From: Collybiopsis luxurians FD-317 M1
Lineage: Eukaryota > Basidiomycota > Agaricomycetes > Agaricales > Omphalotaceae
DNA length: 64,000 nucleotides
Reading direction: 5' to 3'
Assembly (NCBI GenBank): GCA_000827265.1
Contig: KN834824.1
Location: 155,841-219,840, forward strand
Shown: one piece after another, positions 24,330-36,269 of the stretch
Numbering within the stretch: position 1 is the first letter of the stretch
Layout of the letters: every line of letters begins with the position of its first letter
The notes under the pieces: generated by a model
Told to the model about the DNA's origin: nothing
The model's input: only the letters and a program-made list of their open reading frames with translations
The model's database searches: none
Translations under genes and position numbers: made by a program

Positions 24330-25305
24330 CAACATAACTACATCAGATATAGCTGCTTTATAGCGCAATGTTCTTAGTAATAACTGTTGGGGTGGTTATG
24401 GTAGATGCGAGCGAGCCAAAATATGATGGAGGTAATATAAACCAGATAGGATGGTGGACTCAGATGAATTGTCAGCGGTGGGTTAGTAGTCGTTGTAGGT
24501 GAATGTTGTATGACAACACCAGTGATGGCAGGCTTGAATGAAGTGACTATACTAAGTGTAGTCACTTACAATGAGGTGTTCTCAATAATAATCGTCGAAA
24601 CGATTATTGTAGATGCGGGTGATTTGTAGTTTGATGACACAATATAATAGAATGGTATAGATGGAACGATACAGCAATATTGGATGAGTAGCAATAGTTA
24701 GATACTATTATCTAACTGGTGGGATGTTTCCGAGAGAATAAGGCTGTGGTTGCCAACGGCAACTTTGAGAGTGATAAGGATGAGAGGAAACGAGGAGAAA
24801 TAGATAAGAGATGATAGAGAAGTTGCTAATCGCAACTACTAGAGCAAAACGACGAGGAGAAATAGAGAAAAAATAATGAATTGAAAACTGTAGGTACGAC
24901 AAAATATTCGAGCTGGGGATTCGACGAGAATCCCAGTAGCTTATATACAGATTTATCACGTAAATACTGGCAAACAACTAGCAGCCACCTGTTTGTCGGC
25001 GACTTCTTAGTCCCGCGTTTCGATATTGTTAGTCGGCACCTCCAAACCCCGATGTCAGTTGGAAAATATATTAGTGGTTCATTTGTGAGCCGTTCGTTGG
25101 ATTATCGGGTCCGACAATTGCAGATATTGTAAGCAATGTATTTTGACAGCTTTGCATACCGAATTCACATAAAGTTGGCAGTTGAGATTTATAGGAACTG
25201 AGTGTTTTGGCTTTTGTTATGATAGGCAATCCACGTAGTTTATAGATTATACTGAAGATAAAGTGTTGATTAGCAGGGGAAGTTGAACATACCGAATTGG
25301 AGTGG

Positions 25306-26430
25306 TTCCTAACATCAAGCCATGCCAGCTTTCAAATATCATGAACTAAGCTCGAGCTGAGGCCCACAAGGAAGTAGTTGCACTTGGGGGTGACATTTCT
25401 GCCATTTTGTGGTATATTCATGAACACATTGATCAAGGTGAGGATTGGTGCTATGACATTCTACTTGATGCTCAGCAAAAGGTCATTGGTATTTGGTGGA
25501 TGTCCCTTGAGCAGGTTAAGCTTGTTCATCGCTACTGGGATCTCCTTTTGAATGATAATTCATATAACTGGAATCAATACAATTATCCAACTAATATTGA
25601 AATTGTGATTGCAGGCAATGGGATGTTGCAGAATGTTTGGTATGCTTTTCATGAGACAGAAGATGTGGACATGCATAACTGGGTCTTTTGTTGTCATTTG
25701 GAGGCAGCTGGTTGACCTCCACTAGTTTTATTTATCAACTGACACCCTTCCCTCATTGCAAGCACTACTATTACTATGCCACTCACTGATCAGGTGTATT
25801 GTCTTTAGCACCTGAATGGTAATATTGTGCAACATCTCTGTCCTGCTTTGGGTGGGGATTGGGAGCAGTTTACATCAGAGTTCTGGGCTGTGTATTGGGC
25901 TGTATTGCCTGATGACTTTAACCTGAAGTGGACAGCTCTTCTTTGCCACTTCCCATCTGAGACTGTCATTCGATACTTAGAGGAGGAGATCTACCCATGT
26001 TGAGACAGGTGGGCATGGGCTTGGATTGGCACTAGATTCACTGCTGGTGTTCAGACAAATGGTTGCCCAGAAGTAGAGAACCATATAATGAAACTTCTCA
26101 GTGGTCCAAAGATGTCATTCTTTCAAGTTTTTCAGGGTCTAGTTCAACAATCTGAAGATCAGAAATCTCAAGAGCTTATTTGTGTTCATCAGGTAAGGAG
26201 TTTCTTCTGTGATTTTGGGTATGTGTTGGAATTTTCATTATAGTCTTCATGCCGTCAACATCCCACACAAGTTGAACATGTTTTTTCAGAGATTATCCAA
26301 CAGCTTCAGTTATATGCTGGTCCCTTTGCCCTTCAGAAATGTTGGGCCAAGATGGATAAGGCTCTTTTATATAATGTCGAGGTGATACAGCTTCTGCTTG
26401 GTACAAACAGTTTTGTAAGTTCATTCAGGG
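25306..26430 (+). pseudogene. MULE transposase, catalytic part
   Basis: Continuation of the transposase after the insertion. Recognisable pieces in order: ALGGDISAIL, then IGIWWMSLEQVKL and LLNDNSYNWNQYNYPTNI, then VWYAFHETEDVDMHNWV, and after a gap DQVYCLQHLNGNI, WAVYWAV, WIGTRFTAGVQTNGCPEVEN and QLYAGPFALQKC. This is the MULE transposase core followed by its downstream region. At least one Gln codon is now TAA (MN*AR near 25345), and the frame shifts around 25720. C-terminal zinc-binding region not found. Confidence 0.75.
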
Positions 26431-26454
26431 TGAAGTTTATTAAAAGTTAGTGAT

Positions 26455-26640
26455 GTGCTGGCTCCAGCCCAGAGCTGTTGAACACCCCAAAGTCCAGCCT
26501 GACTGGGCCCCAGCTGTCTGCCCACCCAATAGGGCCCAAGGGCCCAGCTCAGAAATTCTGAAGCCCTGGGCTGGGGTGTACAGGGAGAACTTGCAGCAAA
26601 AGCCCAGATATCAAACATCAAGCTTTTGCCACAAGTGTAT
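26455..26640. repeat. Small foldback-like sequence
   Basis: CCAGCCCAG at 26464 is inverted as CTGGGCTGG at 26566, about 100 bp apart, with GGGCCC palindromes between. It sits just beyond the end of the MULE transposase and may be part of its terminus or a separate small element. Confidence 0.35.
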
Positions 26641-26801
26641 ATGATGGGTTGGTGTTATGCCCTGGCTCACTTTTCTTCCCTTCTGAGACATCTTTGGACC
26701 TAGCAGAACACCCACCTTCACTGGCACCATTGGCAACTACATATTTTCATTCAATCCACATGCCAACAGCTCCAGGGAACATTTGATCAAAGTCCCAAAT
26801 G

Positions 26802-29108
26802 CTACCTGTAAAAATGCATACAATTAGATAATGAGGACCATAACTTATAAGCAAATGAAACAGATTTTCTTGCCCTCTTAGCATTTGCCTGTTCAATTGT
26901 TGCAAGAGCATGCTTTAACTGAATTTGAGTTTTTGATGACTTGCAAAAATGGCTAAAACTCACATCCACATTGAAGTCTGACTCAAAGTCAAAAGTTGGA
27001 AAAGAGAAAAGAGATTGCCAAACAGAGAGCTTGAACAAATGCTTCTGTTATTGTGTGTGCATTTTCAAGTCCATTGAACTTGTTGTGCTTCAAACACAAA
27101 TACATATGAAGCGCAACAAAAAGCATGCTTTGACTGGATTTGAGTTGAGAACCTGCAGAAATGGCTAAAATTTACATTTGTATTGATGGTCTGATTCACA
27201 TTTCTAGTGGGATTTGTTAGTATGTGCCTTCTAAAGATGATTGATAGATGCTCACATTACCAGTAGGACCATTGGAGGTGGAATCAAGAGTAAATTCAGG
27301 CTGCCTGTAAAAATGCAGATAATCAGGTAATGAGGACCATGAGCAAATTGAATAAATTTTCTTGCACCCGTTGCATATGCCTTTCCAATTGTTGCAAGAG
27401 CATGCTTTGACCAGATATGAGTTTTTGAAGTGTAAAGAGAACCTGCAGAAATGGCTGAAACTCACAGCTGCATTGACAGTCATCAACACATTTCTAGTGC
27501 AATTTGTCAGTATGTGTCTTCCACAGATAATGGTCAGATGTGCACACTACCAGCAGGACAATTGGAGATGCAATCAAGAGTAGATTCAGGCTGCCTGTAA
27601 AATACAATCAGATAATGAGGACCGTAAGCAAACTGAATAGATTTTTTCTCACCCTTCACATACAACTTTCCAATTGTTGCAAGAGCATGCTTTGACCAGA
27701 TATGAGTTTTCAAAGTATAAAGAGAACCTGCAAAAATGGCTGAAACTCACATCTGCATTGACAATTGTCAACACATTTCTAGTGCAATTTGTCAGTATGT
27801 GTCTTCCACAGATAATGGAGTCAGATGCGCACTTTACTGGCAGGACAATTGGAGATGGAATCAAGAGTAAATTCAGGCTGCCTGTAAAAATGCATACAAT
27901 CAGATGATGAGGACCATAAGCAATTTGAATAGATTTTTTCTCACCCTTCACATATGCCTTTCCAATTGTTGTAAGAGCATGCTTTGACCAGATTTGAGTT
28001 TTCAAAGTGTAAAAAGAATTAGCAGAAATGGCTGAAACTCACATCTGCATTGACAGTCATCAACACATTTCTAGTGCAATTTGTTAGTATGTGTCTTCCA
28101 CAGATAATGGTCAGATGCACATGTGACCAGTCAATTGGAGGTGGAGATAAGTCCTGGCTGCCTGTAAATATACATACAATCAGATAGTGAGGAGCATAAG
28201 TAAATTTTCTCGCACTCTTTGCATATGCCTTTCCAGTTATTACAAGAGCATGCTTTGAACAGATTTGAGTTTTCAAGTTTTAAGAGGACTTGCAAAATGG
28301 GTGAGATTCACATCTGCATTGACAGTCCGATTCACATTTCTTGTGCAATTTGTCAGTATGTGTCTTCCACATACATTGGTCAGATGCGCACGCAACCAGC
28401 AGGACAACTGGAGGTAGAAATCAGAGTAGATTCTGGCTGCCTGTAAATTTGCATATAGTCAGATAATGGGGACCATAAGCAAATTGAATAGATTTTCTTG
28501 TACCCTTCACATTTGCCTTTCCAATTGTTGCAAGAGTGCACTTTGAACAGATTTGAGTTTTTAAAATGTGAAGAGAACCTGCAGGAATAGTTGAAACTCA
28601 CATCTGCATTGACAGTCATCAGAACATGGCTAGTGCAATTTGTCAGTATATGTTTTCCACAGATAATTGATAAATGTGTACTTTACCAGTGGGACAATCG
28701 GGGTTGGAAATAAGAGTAGATTCAAGCTGCCTGTAAATATGAAGATAATCAGATAATAAGGACCATAAGCAAATTAAATAGATTTTACCCTTCACATATG
28801 CCTTTCCAATTGTTGCAAGAGCATGCTTTGACCAGATTTGTGTTCAAAGTGTAAAGAGAACTTGCAGAAATGGCTGAAACTCACATCTGCATTGACAGTT
28901 GTCAACACATTTCTAGTGTGATTTGTCAGTAGTTGCCATCCACAAATAACTGATAGATGCACACACAACCAGTAGGACAATTGGTGGTGGAAATCAGAGT
29001 ACCATCAGGTTGCAATGAGCCCAAGTAGACTTGATTGGTATCTGAGGATGCTACAGCAACATTCAGAGATGCCAAGAGTATAGGCATAAAATATAGGAGA
29101 AGCTTCAT
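26802..29108 (-). CDS. Secreted-protein locus built of eight tandem ~285-bp units
   Basis: The minus strand begins with ATG at 29108 encoding a clear signal peptide (MKLLLYFMPILLASLNVAVA) followed by LQPDGTLISTTNCPTG. Downstream the sequence repeats about every 285 nt; a shared anchor word lies at 26951, 27163, 27453, 27738, 28030, 28299, 28589 and 28872. Each unit contains a copy of the exon-1-like segment (QPESTLISTSSCPAG and variants), a potential donor right after it (GTAAAG or GTAATG in some units, GTTGCG in others), a TGCAG acceptor, and a cysteine-rich segment (KACSCNNWKG.CEG). In at least two units the frame stays open across the segment I would otherwise call an intron, so I cannot fix the exon pattern. 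I do not recognise the family. It could be a repeat-containing small secreted protein, or a decaying array inside transposon DNA. Confidence 0.5.
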
Positions 29109-29904
29109 GATTACAGGTATTTGGGAAAGGTTAGTAAGTGAAAAGGACAAAGGGAGTCTTTTTAAGATGGCTCTGTTAGTGACCAAATGCCTGTTGAAAG
29201 TATGTTATCTTGAACTTGAAGAATTATTGTGTAATTTGAACTGCATTGAGTGGTGTGCAGGCTTGGGCCCAAATAACTTGCAGCCCACACCACATCTCTA
29301 ACATCATTTGAGCATGTCAAGACTCCTGTCAGGCATTTTTAGGCAGTCACTGACTCAAATGTCATAATGGAGTTTAACGATGATGACAATGGGCAACTAC
29401 TACTGAATGGCATGAGTTTTGTATTGCTTTTGGTTCACATCTCACAATGTATAGGTTGTTGCTAGAGTGTTCAAAGAGCTCAAGGCTGTCAGCTGGGTCA
29501 AGTCCAAGAATCTGCCGTGACTACCAAATGACTCAAGTTTCATATTGTTCTTGATTCATACATCAAAGCCTTTAGGTTGTTGCTAAAATGAATGATATGA
29601 AAATACTAGAGGATATTTGGCACAGCTTCTGGCATTATTGTTCTGCATATTTGGGAACAGCTGGACACCTGAAACATTAGAGCAAAGAGTGTACAATATG
29701 AAATGGGAGTATTGACCTTTCTTTCCAAAAAGAATACAGCAAACTACAAAATGTTAGGAACACTGATGCATTGTTTACGCTACAGAATTTGTACTCAGGG
29801 TTTATTGCCTGATTCAGGAATAGGTCTTTGGCCTTGACACTGCAATATTTCAAATTACAAGTTCATCTTTACCTTTGCAATCAGCAGGTTCAGAGTGAAG
29901 AAGA
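29109..29904. other. No gene seen
   Basis: Upstream of the signal-peptide exon. AT-rich, CpG-poor, with no ORF carrying a recognisable domain. It contains a GCTTGGGCCCA-type word at 29262 similar in style to the foldback sequence near 26.5 kb. Confidence 0.35.
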
Positions 29905-29980
29905 CACTCCTTTATTTAATTTCTCCTTGCATATACTGCAGCATGAAGAGCAGTTCAATATTCTCCCCCCTTTGCATTGG
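29905..29980 (-). pseudogene. Isolated ankyrin-repeat scrap of the NLR family
   Basis: About 75 bp matching a single ankyrin unit of the NLR genes: CTGCAGCATGAAGAGCAGTT at 29936-29955 followed by a degraded ATATTCTCC..TTTGCATTG. Same orientation as the NLR genes. Nothing else of an NLR surrounds it. Confidence 0.7.
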
Positions 29981-29984
29981 GAAA

Positions 29985-30265
29985 ACTACCCTTGGCCCAG
30001 TTTAGCCAAGATATCCTGAAGGTCTCTAGGATTCTGGCCTTAGCCTAGGCACCCCTGGGAGCTTTGGGTAGCCTGGCTAGCCTGGGCAGCCTAGGCTATG
30101 ACCAAATTCCTAAAGACCTTTAATCTTCAGGAGCCTCAGGGATTGGAGGGTGTCTCCTGACCACTCCAGCTGACCTGGGCAGCCCAGGCAGCCTGGGTGG
30201 CCTAGGCTTACCTGAACTCTCTGAGACTAGCCACTGCTAGCCTGGGCATATGGATCTTTTTCCTG
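29985..30265 (+). repeat. CCTAGG-rich repeat, copy 1
   Basis: Low-complexity stretch of CCTAGG, CCTGGG and CCTGAGG words that ends in TTTTTCCTGATGA (30257-30269). The same ending terminates the copy at 33230 and, inverted, begins the copy at 32517. Confidence 0.55.
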
Positions 30266-30564
30266 ATGAAGAGTCATCAGCAATACAAACCTGGCTTACA
30301 AGATCTAAGCAGAAGTATTAATTCTACTCATCCTGTAGAAAAAAAAAATTCAATGGGTATTTTCAAATTTTGAAGGGGAGTAAATATTTAACACATTGAA
30401 TTTTGATCCTTGTTACAAAATTAGCTTTTTCAATCCATAGCTAAGCATGGTAAATTCAGCAATGATCATAGATATCATCCAGGAATCAGACCTTAAAGTA
30501 AGTTTTAGCATATAAGCCTGCATCCAGTTGCATGCTAAAATGCTACAAGCAGTGAAAGGATATA

Positions 30565-30690
30565 GTTACATCTGGAAAAATACCTTGTGGCCTAGGCTTC
30601 ACTGGTGAGACTAAGATATCCTTGGTATGACTGGGCCAACCAGGAGACCCTGGTGTCATGGGTTCCCTCATGAAGCATAGGGACACCCCC
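30565..30690 (-). repeat. CCTAGG-rich repeat, short copy 2
   Basis: Begins with CTGGAAAAATACC and GGCCTAGGC, similar to the inverted copy at 32.5 kb. It is short and diverged. Confidence 0.4.
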
Positions 30691-30977
30691 TCTATCCTCT
30701 GGAAACTAAGGTTATAAAAGACAATCTGCATTTCTTCTGCATTATTTAAGAAATCTTTTATTGCCCTCAAGCCATGATAGAGTAACTCATAATGCCTGAG
30801 AATTCTGTGGAGGAAAAATTGTAGCCTTGATTGTATAAACATAATCCTGCAGTGATTCACTTCTAACTCAAAGCAACTGATGAATGTGTAAATAAATCTC
30901 AAATAACCCTGATCAATTTGAAGAACTCTAATAAATCTCCTTCTAGTTTGAGTTGGTCTTGGAATAATCAAAGGCAA

Positions 30978-31439
30978 TCAAGATCCCAGGAGAGAACTAC
31001 TGAAAAACCAGAGTGTTTGAACTGAATCCTGGGGCTGACAGTATACTTCTCAGGGCAACTTCAAAATTTTTTCAAGTTTCTCACATTGTTCCAAAAATCT
31101 TCACAAACCCAAATGTTTCTCTGTATATTATTTGATTAACTATGAGATTCTTTTAACTTTCCTCAATTGTCCATATTGAAATTTTCAGAGCTTTAAGATT
31201 CCTTTAATTTTTCTGAGTTTTCCTCAAGAGAACTTTCAGAGCTCTGAGAATTCTTCAATTATCCTCAATTATCCTCACTGATCCTTAGACAATAGCATGT
31301 ATACTGGAATGTTTGCAACACTCTGGTTATTTGCATCAGAACTGACTGGATTTTTGTTGGGTATGTAACAATTACCATATATGTACATAGAGCCACAAGC
31401 AAAGCAAAATACAACTACATGTAATCTGAATTATCTACC
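30978..31439. other. No gene seen
   Basis: AT-rich with repeated TTTTCCTCAA/ATTATCCTCA words around 31150-31290; otherwise nothing supportable. Confidence 0.35.
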
Positions 31440-32470
31440 TAGTTATTGAGCTGCTCATGATTATCTATGCTATCATCATGCCCATCTTCAATGTCACCCT
31501 CTTGTTCATCTTGAGCAGCAGTCTGGTTGTTGATATCCATGTCAGCCTCTTCTGCTGCAAGAGGCTGTTTGGGCTGTGATGCAAAGTTATTTAGTGTGTT
31601 GTAGTTGTAAGTTTGAGCTGGAACAATCTCAGGTCCGGCAGACCTGTAGAGTGACCAATTAGAACAGGATCATTAGGGTATCAAAATACTTACATCATGT
31701 CATTGAAAAGGTCAGTTTGCAAAAGTTCAACATATGCAGGACATTTTTCTTGCATGAGAGTGAGAGTAGTTGTTACAGCACAGTAGCTGCAAAGATTCAG
31801 TTCAGAACAACATAATTAAATCTGGCTTACTGGCTTCCAAGGTTGGTGACAGACAGCATGCTTTCTACCCTGTATCCAGAAGCATATTCCTCTAGAGCAT
31901 GGCCAATCTGCAGTGAACTTATCAGTAGAGCAAAAGAGATCAAGACATATATTTACCAAGACTGTGGCCATTGCAATAAGGGGAACTGGGATTTGTTGCT
32001 CCCTTCACAATCTGGCAACAAGCAAACTGTCCTGCCTAGGATTTCCTTCAATAAAATATTCATGCAACAGCAGGCCCAATAATGGAGATTGGAAGGGCAA
32101 GTTAGCATTAAAAGTCTTGGTCTAGAGAGTTTCAATTTGAAATGACAATGTGTCGAGGAAAGAAAAAAAACATACAGCTAAATCCACTTCTCCATGATGG
32201 TATTTATGATGGCCAAGTAACCAGGTTACAAAGGAAATCTGGAAAATTGATCAACTAACAGGACTGAAAAAAAGTGTGGCAGGGACTTAACAATCTCATG
32301 TTGAGTTAACAACCCTGGTATACTGTAAAATTGAGATGTTCTGATTTGAGCTTCTCTGCCCATATCAAGGCAAACTGCAGAAACACCATAGCTCATCTAG
32401 TGAAGAAGTTAAAAATCAGAAATCATAATTAAAGGAGACTTATGAAGCAGAGTAACTGATCTCTGGTGTT
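31440..32470 (-). pseudogene. Transposon-associated ORF resembling DUF6532
   Basis: Several minus-strand segments separated by possible short introns read HEYFIEGNPRQDSLLPDC, SQFPLLQWPQSW, ALEEYASGYRVESML, then TLTLMQEKCPAYVELL, and an acidic C-terminus. The order (small basic/aromatic segment, FPLI..A..A, AL.E...G, Y...L) resembles the fungal DUF6532 module that is common in Agaricomycete transposon neighbourhoods. Similarity is from memory of family pattern only. No complete frame remains visible. Confidence 0.35.
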
Positions 32471-32509
32471 GGGATCCTTGTCCACTTGGTTTAATGAATC
32501 TATGAAAGG

Positions 32510-32760
32510 TTTAGCATCATCAGGAAAAGTACCTAAAGCCCAGGCAAATACAGGAAGCCTGAGAGCACCCAGGAAATTGGCCAAATCCTAGGAACCTTCA
32601 GGCACTCTCAGGCAGTCCAAGTTGCTTAGGATACTTAGGCTTCCCAGATTTTAGCCCAATTCCTAGGTGCCCTGGAAGATATTTGAAAGTGGCCTGAGGG
32701 TCCCTGAAGGCTCCCTGAGGATCCCTGAGGATCCCAGAACCTGAAATATTTTAAATGCTA
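32510..32760 (-). repeat. CCTAGG-rich repeat, copy 3 (inverted)
   Basis: Starts with TCATCAGGAAAA (32517-32528), the reverse complement of the ending of copies 1 and 4, and continues with AGCCCAGGC, TCCTAGG and CCTGAGG words. Confidence 0.55.
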
Positions 32761-33229
32761 CAAATCATACACAATTATATTGTAAATATTTGGTTATGTA
32801 TTATTCATATGTAAATACACAAGCAGAATATTTATTTGATTAGAATTATGCAGAGGTTTTCACTTTTTCCATAAATCACATGATGAGCTTACCGTGAACT
32901 GTCTACAATCAAAAACATTTTCCCATGGTCAAAATATGCACAATATTATTATAACCTATTGTATATATACTATGTACATATGTATAGACTTTGTACTATG
33001 CAAATATACTGTTCTAGAGTATGCTGAGTCAATGCAAAGCTTACATTAATATATTGGACTGTACTTAAAGTGTGATAACTGAGTATGAAAACTGAAGTAA
33101 TAGGGAACAATGTATCATTACAAGTACAATACTCAAGTACATAAGAAGCAGTACAAGAGTAGAATATATAGAGTAGGGTAAGTAGAAGAACAGATGAAAG
33201 TATATTTTATTATTTCCCATTCATATATT
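32761..33229. other. No gene seen
   Basis: Very AT-rich spacer between two CCTAGG repeats, with tandem-looking ATGTATAC/ATATTATA words. No coding signal. Confidence 0.35.
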
Positions 33230-33400
33230 GAAGCCTGAGGACACCTCAAAGATCCCCAGGGATCCTCAGGCTCCACAGGATTAGGGGGGTGTCCTCTGGG
33301 ACCCTGGGCACCCTATGTAGCCTAGGTCTCCTGAGAAGCCTTAAACAGCCTGAGGACAGCCCATGTGTGCCTAGGCTATAGGGCATTTTTCCTGATGATG
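33230..33400 (+). repeat. CCTAGG-rich repeat, copy 4
   Basis: CCTGAGG, CCCTGGG and GCCTAGG words ending in TTTTTCCTGATGA at 33386-33398. Confidence 0.55.
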
Positions 33401-34570
33401 ACCTTCACTTGACAGCCACTCCATTTCCTCCTCCTCCAATGTGGGCCAGCAAAAAATGATATCAGAAGGGCACATATTAACAGTGCATGTCACCAATTGA
33501 GCACACCATTTAGCTAAAGTTGTGAATTTGGAATTTTTGAAATCAGTTAAAAGAGTTTTACATGAGCCTGTCTTTTTATTGCCACACTTAGGTTTAAGTT
33601 GTGGAGTAACATCTTGGATCTGAAGCTGGCAGAGCAAGGTAAGTAATACAAAATAGAAAAAAGGTTCAAGGCGAAGAATACTAACTGCATCATCTTTCTG
33701 TCTATTGGCTTCCACTTCCTCCTTTCCCTCACCCTCATCTTCATTGAAAAAGCAGTCTGTCTCATCCTGCTCTGCAGTTTCTGGATCACCAGAGTCCTTG
33801 TTACAATGCCTGTCTGTAATAAGGTCAGTCTATGAACTCAGCAAGCTGAAGATACTACCTATGGGTTGGGGAAGGACATTGCTTAAAAATTTGTGTTCGG
33901 AAACATTTAGCCAAGGATTATTAGAGGTTGTTTCTGGTGCTAAAATGAGTCACAAGAGAAAGTTGAAGGGAAGTGACTACTCATGAATGGGGCTACAGCC
34001 TTCAAATTTAGTCTTGAGATGAGTGAACATACTTTGTCACTGTAAGCCCAACTCCTCCTGTGAATTCCCAGTCTTGGGCTCAGCTTTGGGGGCAGCCTGT
34101 AATAAAGCAGGTATGTAAGGATTCATCATGCTTGGGCCATTCTTGCTTTCATGGGCCTGCTGTTTCACTGAAGAAAGTATAGTTAGCCAAAGCAAAATGC
34201 ATGCAAAAAGATGATACCTCAGCAAGTCTTCGTATTGGTGGGAGATTTGGGGGTTGCTGAATGTGTGATTGAGGAGTGTCATTATCTGCCATTGGTATTC
34301 AAGCTGGAAGTGGACAGGACCTCTTGGCTATTCAGTTTGAATTTCTTTGAAAGATGGCCAGAGGAGGCTGCAGAGGCCAGAGGTCACTTTGGTCTGAGAT
34401 ACATGTTTGAACAAATGAAGATAGTGAGTAAAACCCCTTAGACTGTATTTAATGTACTGGAAATGACTCTGATAGCCCTAGCAACACCACAATGACTTGC
34501 TATGACTTGCTATGACTCGAACCGCTTTGCATATGCAGGGTAATGATAATTATCAGAACTAGTAAATTGT

Positions 34571-34905
34571 TTAGTAAGAGTATTTACTTTGCAGATTATT
34601 AACCAGAAACAAATCACATTGATTGAGAATATTTTCAGAATTCCATGTACTGTCCCAGGTGGCTCTGCTAGGGGTGAACATACAGCTCTGGCAAATGTTT
34701 GCCAGCAGTATTATGGGTCCTTGGGCTTGACCTTTTGAATCTTTTACAGGCTTTATGCAATACATACCGGTGTTGCTGTTGGGTGCAGACTCAAAACAAC
34801 TGAACCAGGTGATATATGCTAATGGGTTTTTGGCCACTCCAAAGGGGCTGGGCTTTGAAATCCATCCCAATCCACAACTGCAGGAAGCTGAAATATTATT
34901 TTAAG
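34571..34905 (-). pseudogene. Plavaka-like transposase C-terminal remnant
   Basis: After a probable acceptor (TTCCTGCAG) the minus strand reads LAYITWFSCF, a GMYCIKPV segment, then ILLANICQSCMF and WNSENILNQCDLFLVNNL. This order (Y..WF, GMY.I, I..I..S.H-like, W....VL..C..F..N) is the C-terminal end of Plavaka-type DDE transposases. No catalytic region was found upstream, so only the tail survives. Neighbouring minus-strand frames at 33371-33715, 35182-35439 and 35526-35723 are unrecognised and may be other pieces. Confidence 0.4.
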
Positions 34906-34912
34906 TCTAGCT

Positions 34913-36269
34913 ACCCTGCAGCCTAAGTAATTGAGGTCAGACAAGGGCAGCATTGAACAGTGGAAACATACCTTGAACAGCTGTCAACTCAGCATTCTCT
35001 GAGGGTCCCTCACAAGTACCCTATATGTTTCCGGGGATCTCCAGGGTATGCATACATATTCATATTGACATTTATTTATTACATCATGAATTTATTCAGT
35101 AATATTTCAATTTTGCAGATTGTGGAATCTAACCCAGCCGTAGTACACAAAAAAAACTATTGAACACTCTATGGAACACCACTAAGTGAAGTCCCCATCT
35201 GACAACTCCAATTTGAGAAAAGGCCTGGCCATTTTCTCAGCATCTGAATTGGATCCAGAACTCTGGCAAGAATGGGACTGCCTAACTCTAGAAAATACTG
35301 TAATCATATGATCTTGAAGTTTCACCAAGATTGCCTCAGGCACACTGAAAGGAGGAGCCCACAGATGGAAAGTGGCATGGGTACCAGGCAAATGAAACTG
35401 GATTGGATCCTCCAGCTCAGTTTCACTTAGCTCATGCATATTCCAGCAGAGAGGACAGCACTTCTTGCCTGTTGCAATTGAGTCTGGGTCCTACCAGGAG
35501 AAAATCAGAAAATGACAGGCTAGAATCAGGAAAATAAATTTACTGTAGAGTCTGAAGATTGCTCTGACATTATCCATCCCATTAACACCGCTTCTGCATG
35601 AATGGTCAGATACCTTGTTCTCTTACTCAGTTGCAAAACCTCTTTTTCTGTCCACTCTCTTTTCAGTGCCACAGCTTTGAGTACAGACCTGCATTCCTCA
35701 TCACTAAAATGAAATACTGACATTTTACACAGTAGAGCTGATGGAAACAGATGCTTGGGGAAGAAAATGAGCGGCAGTGGTGATAAAGGGCAATGCTAGA
35801 TATATGCCAGGCCAAAACTGTACCTAGGGTGCAAAGAACATGATCAGTATGCAACTCATCTTGTTCATGCAAGTCTGAAGGCAAAAATGAGAAGGGCTGA
35901 ATTTATGCTCCATCTGAAGTACTTACTATTGGTGGTAGGGAAGTCAGCCACCTAAGAGTTTTTTGACTTGCACTCAAGCTCCATTTCTACTACTTGTCCA
36001 AAAGGGGGTCTAGGAGAAAGAAAAAAGTCTTAGCATTGTTTTGAGCACAGTCTGATATTTTTTACCCATGGATTGAGCCCTGTGTGAATATTTTCAGGAG
36101 ACGGGTCCAAATTGAGTGATTCTATACAACTCAGCCAGGCATGGGAATGTTTTGAGCAAGCTATCTCTCTGCATCACTGCGCCAGTTTTTCCTCTTCATC
36201 AGACATTTGTACTTGCTCAGTATCATGTATCCAACCATAGCCTTCATCTCTATGACAAATGAATCATAA
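34913..36269. other. Unassigned transposon-nest DNA
   Basis: Short minus-strand frames (35182-35439, 35526-35723, 35663-35884) with no recognised domain, probably pieces of degraded elements. CpG-poor. Confidence 0.35.

Larger units (their letters stand above)
22923..25304. mobile_element. 2.4-kb insertion splitting the MULE transposase
   Basis: The transposase reading stops after VVQNQ at 22920 and continues with PNIKPCQLSNIMN from 25308. A GTT occurs at both joints (22920-22922 and 25305-25307) and could be a target duplication. The insert is AT-rich, has no convincing protein, and contains an assembly gap, a direct repeat and an LTR-like region near 24720-25140 (purine-rich stretch, CTTATATAC). 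Element class not determined. Confidence 0.55.
19939..26440 (+). mobile_element. Mutator-like (MULE) element with Ulp1-like gene, degraded
   Basis: Two plus-strand genes are arranged as in MULEs that carry a C48/Ulp1-type protease: protease-like gene first (about 20709-22230), transposase second (22317-22920 and 25306-26430). I could not define terminal inverted repeats or target duplication by eye. The left edge coincides with loss of homology to NLR A at 19938, which suggests insertion into, or rearrangement at, the NLR. The right edge is placed where transposase similarity ends. Both genes contain stops or frameshifts, and the C-terminal SWIM-type part of the transposase is not seen. Confidence 0.65.
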
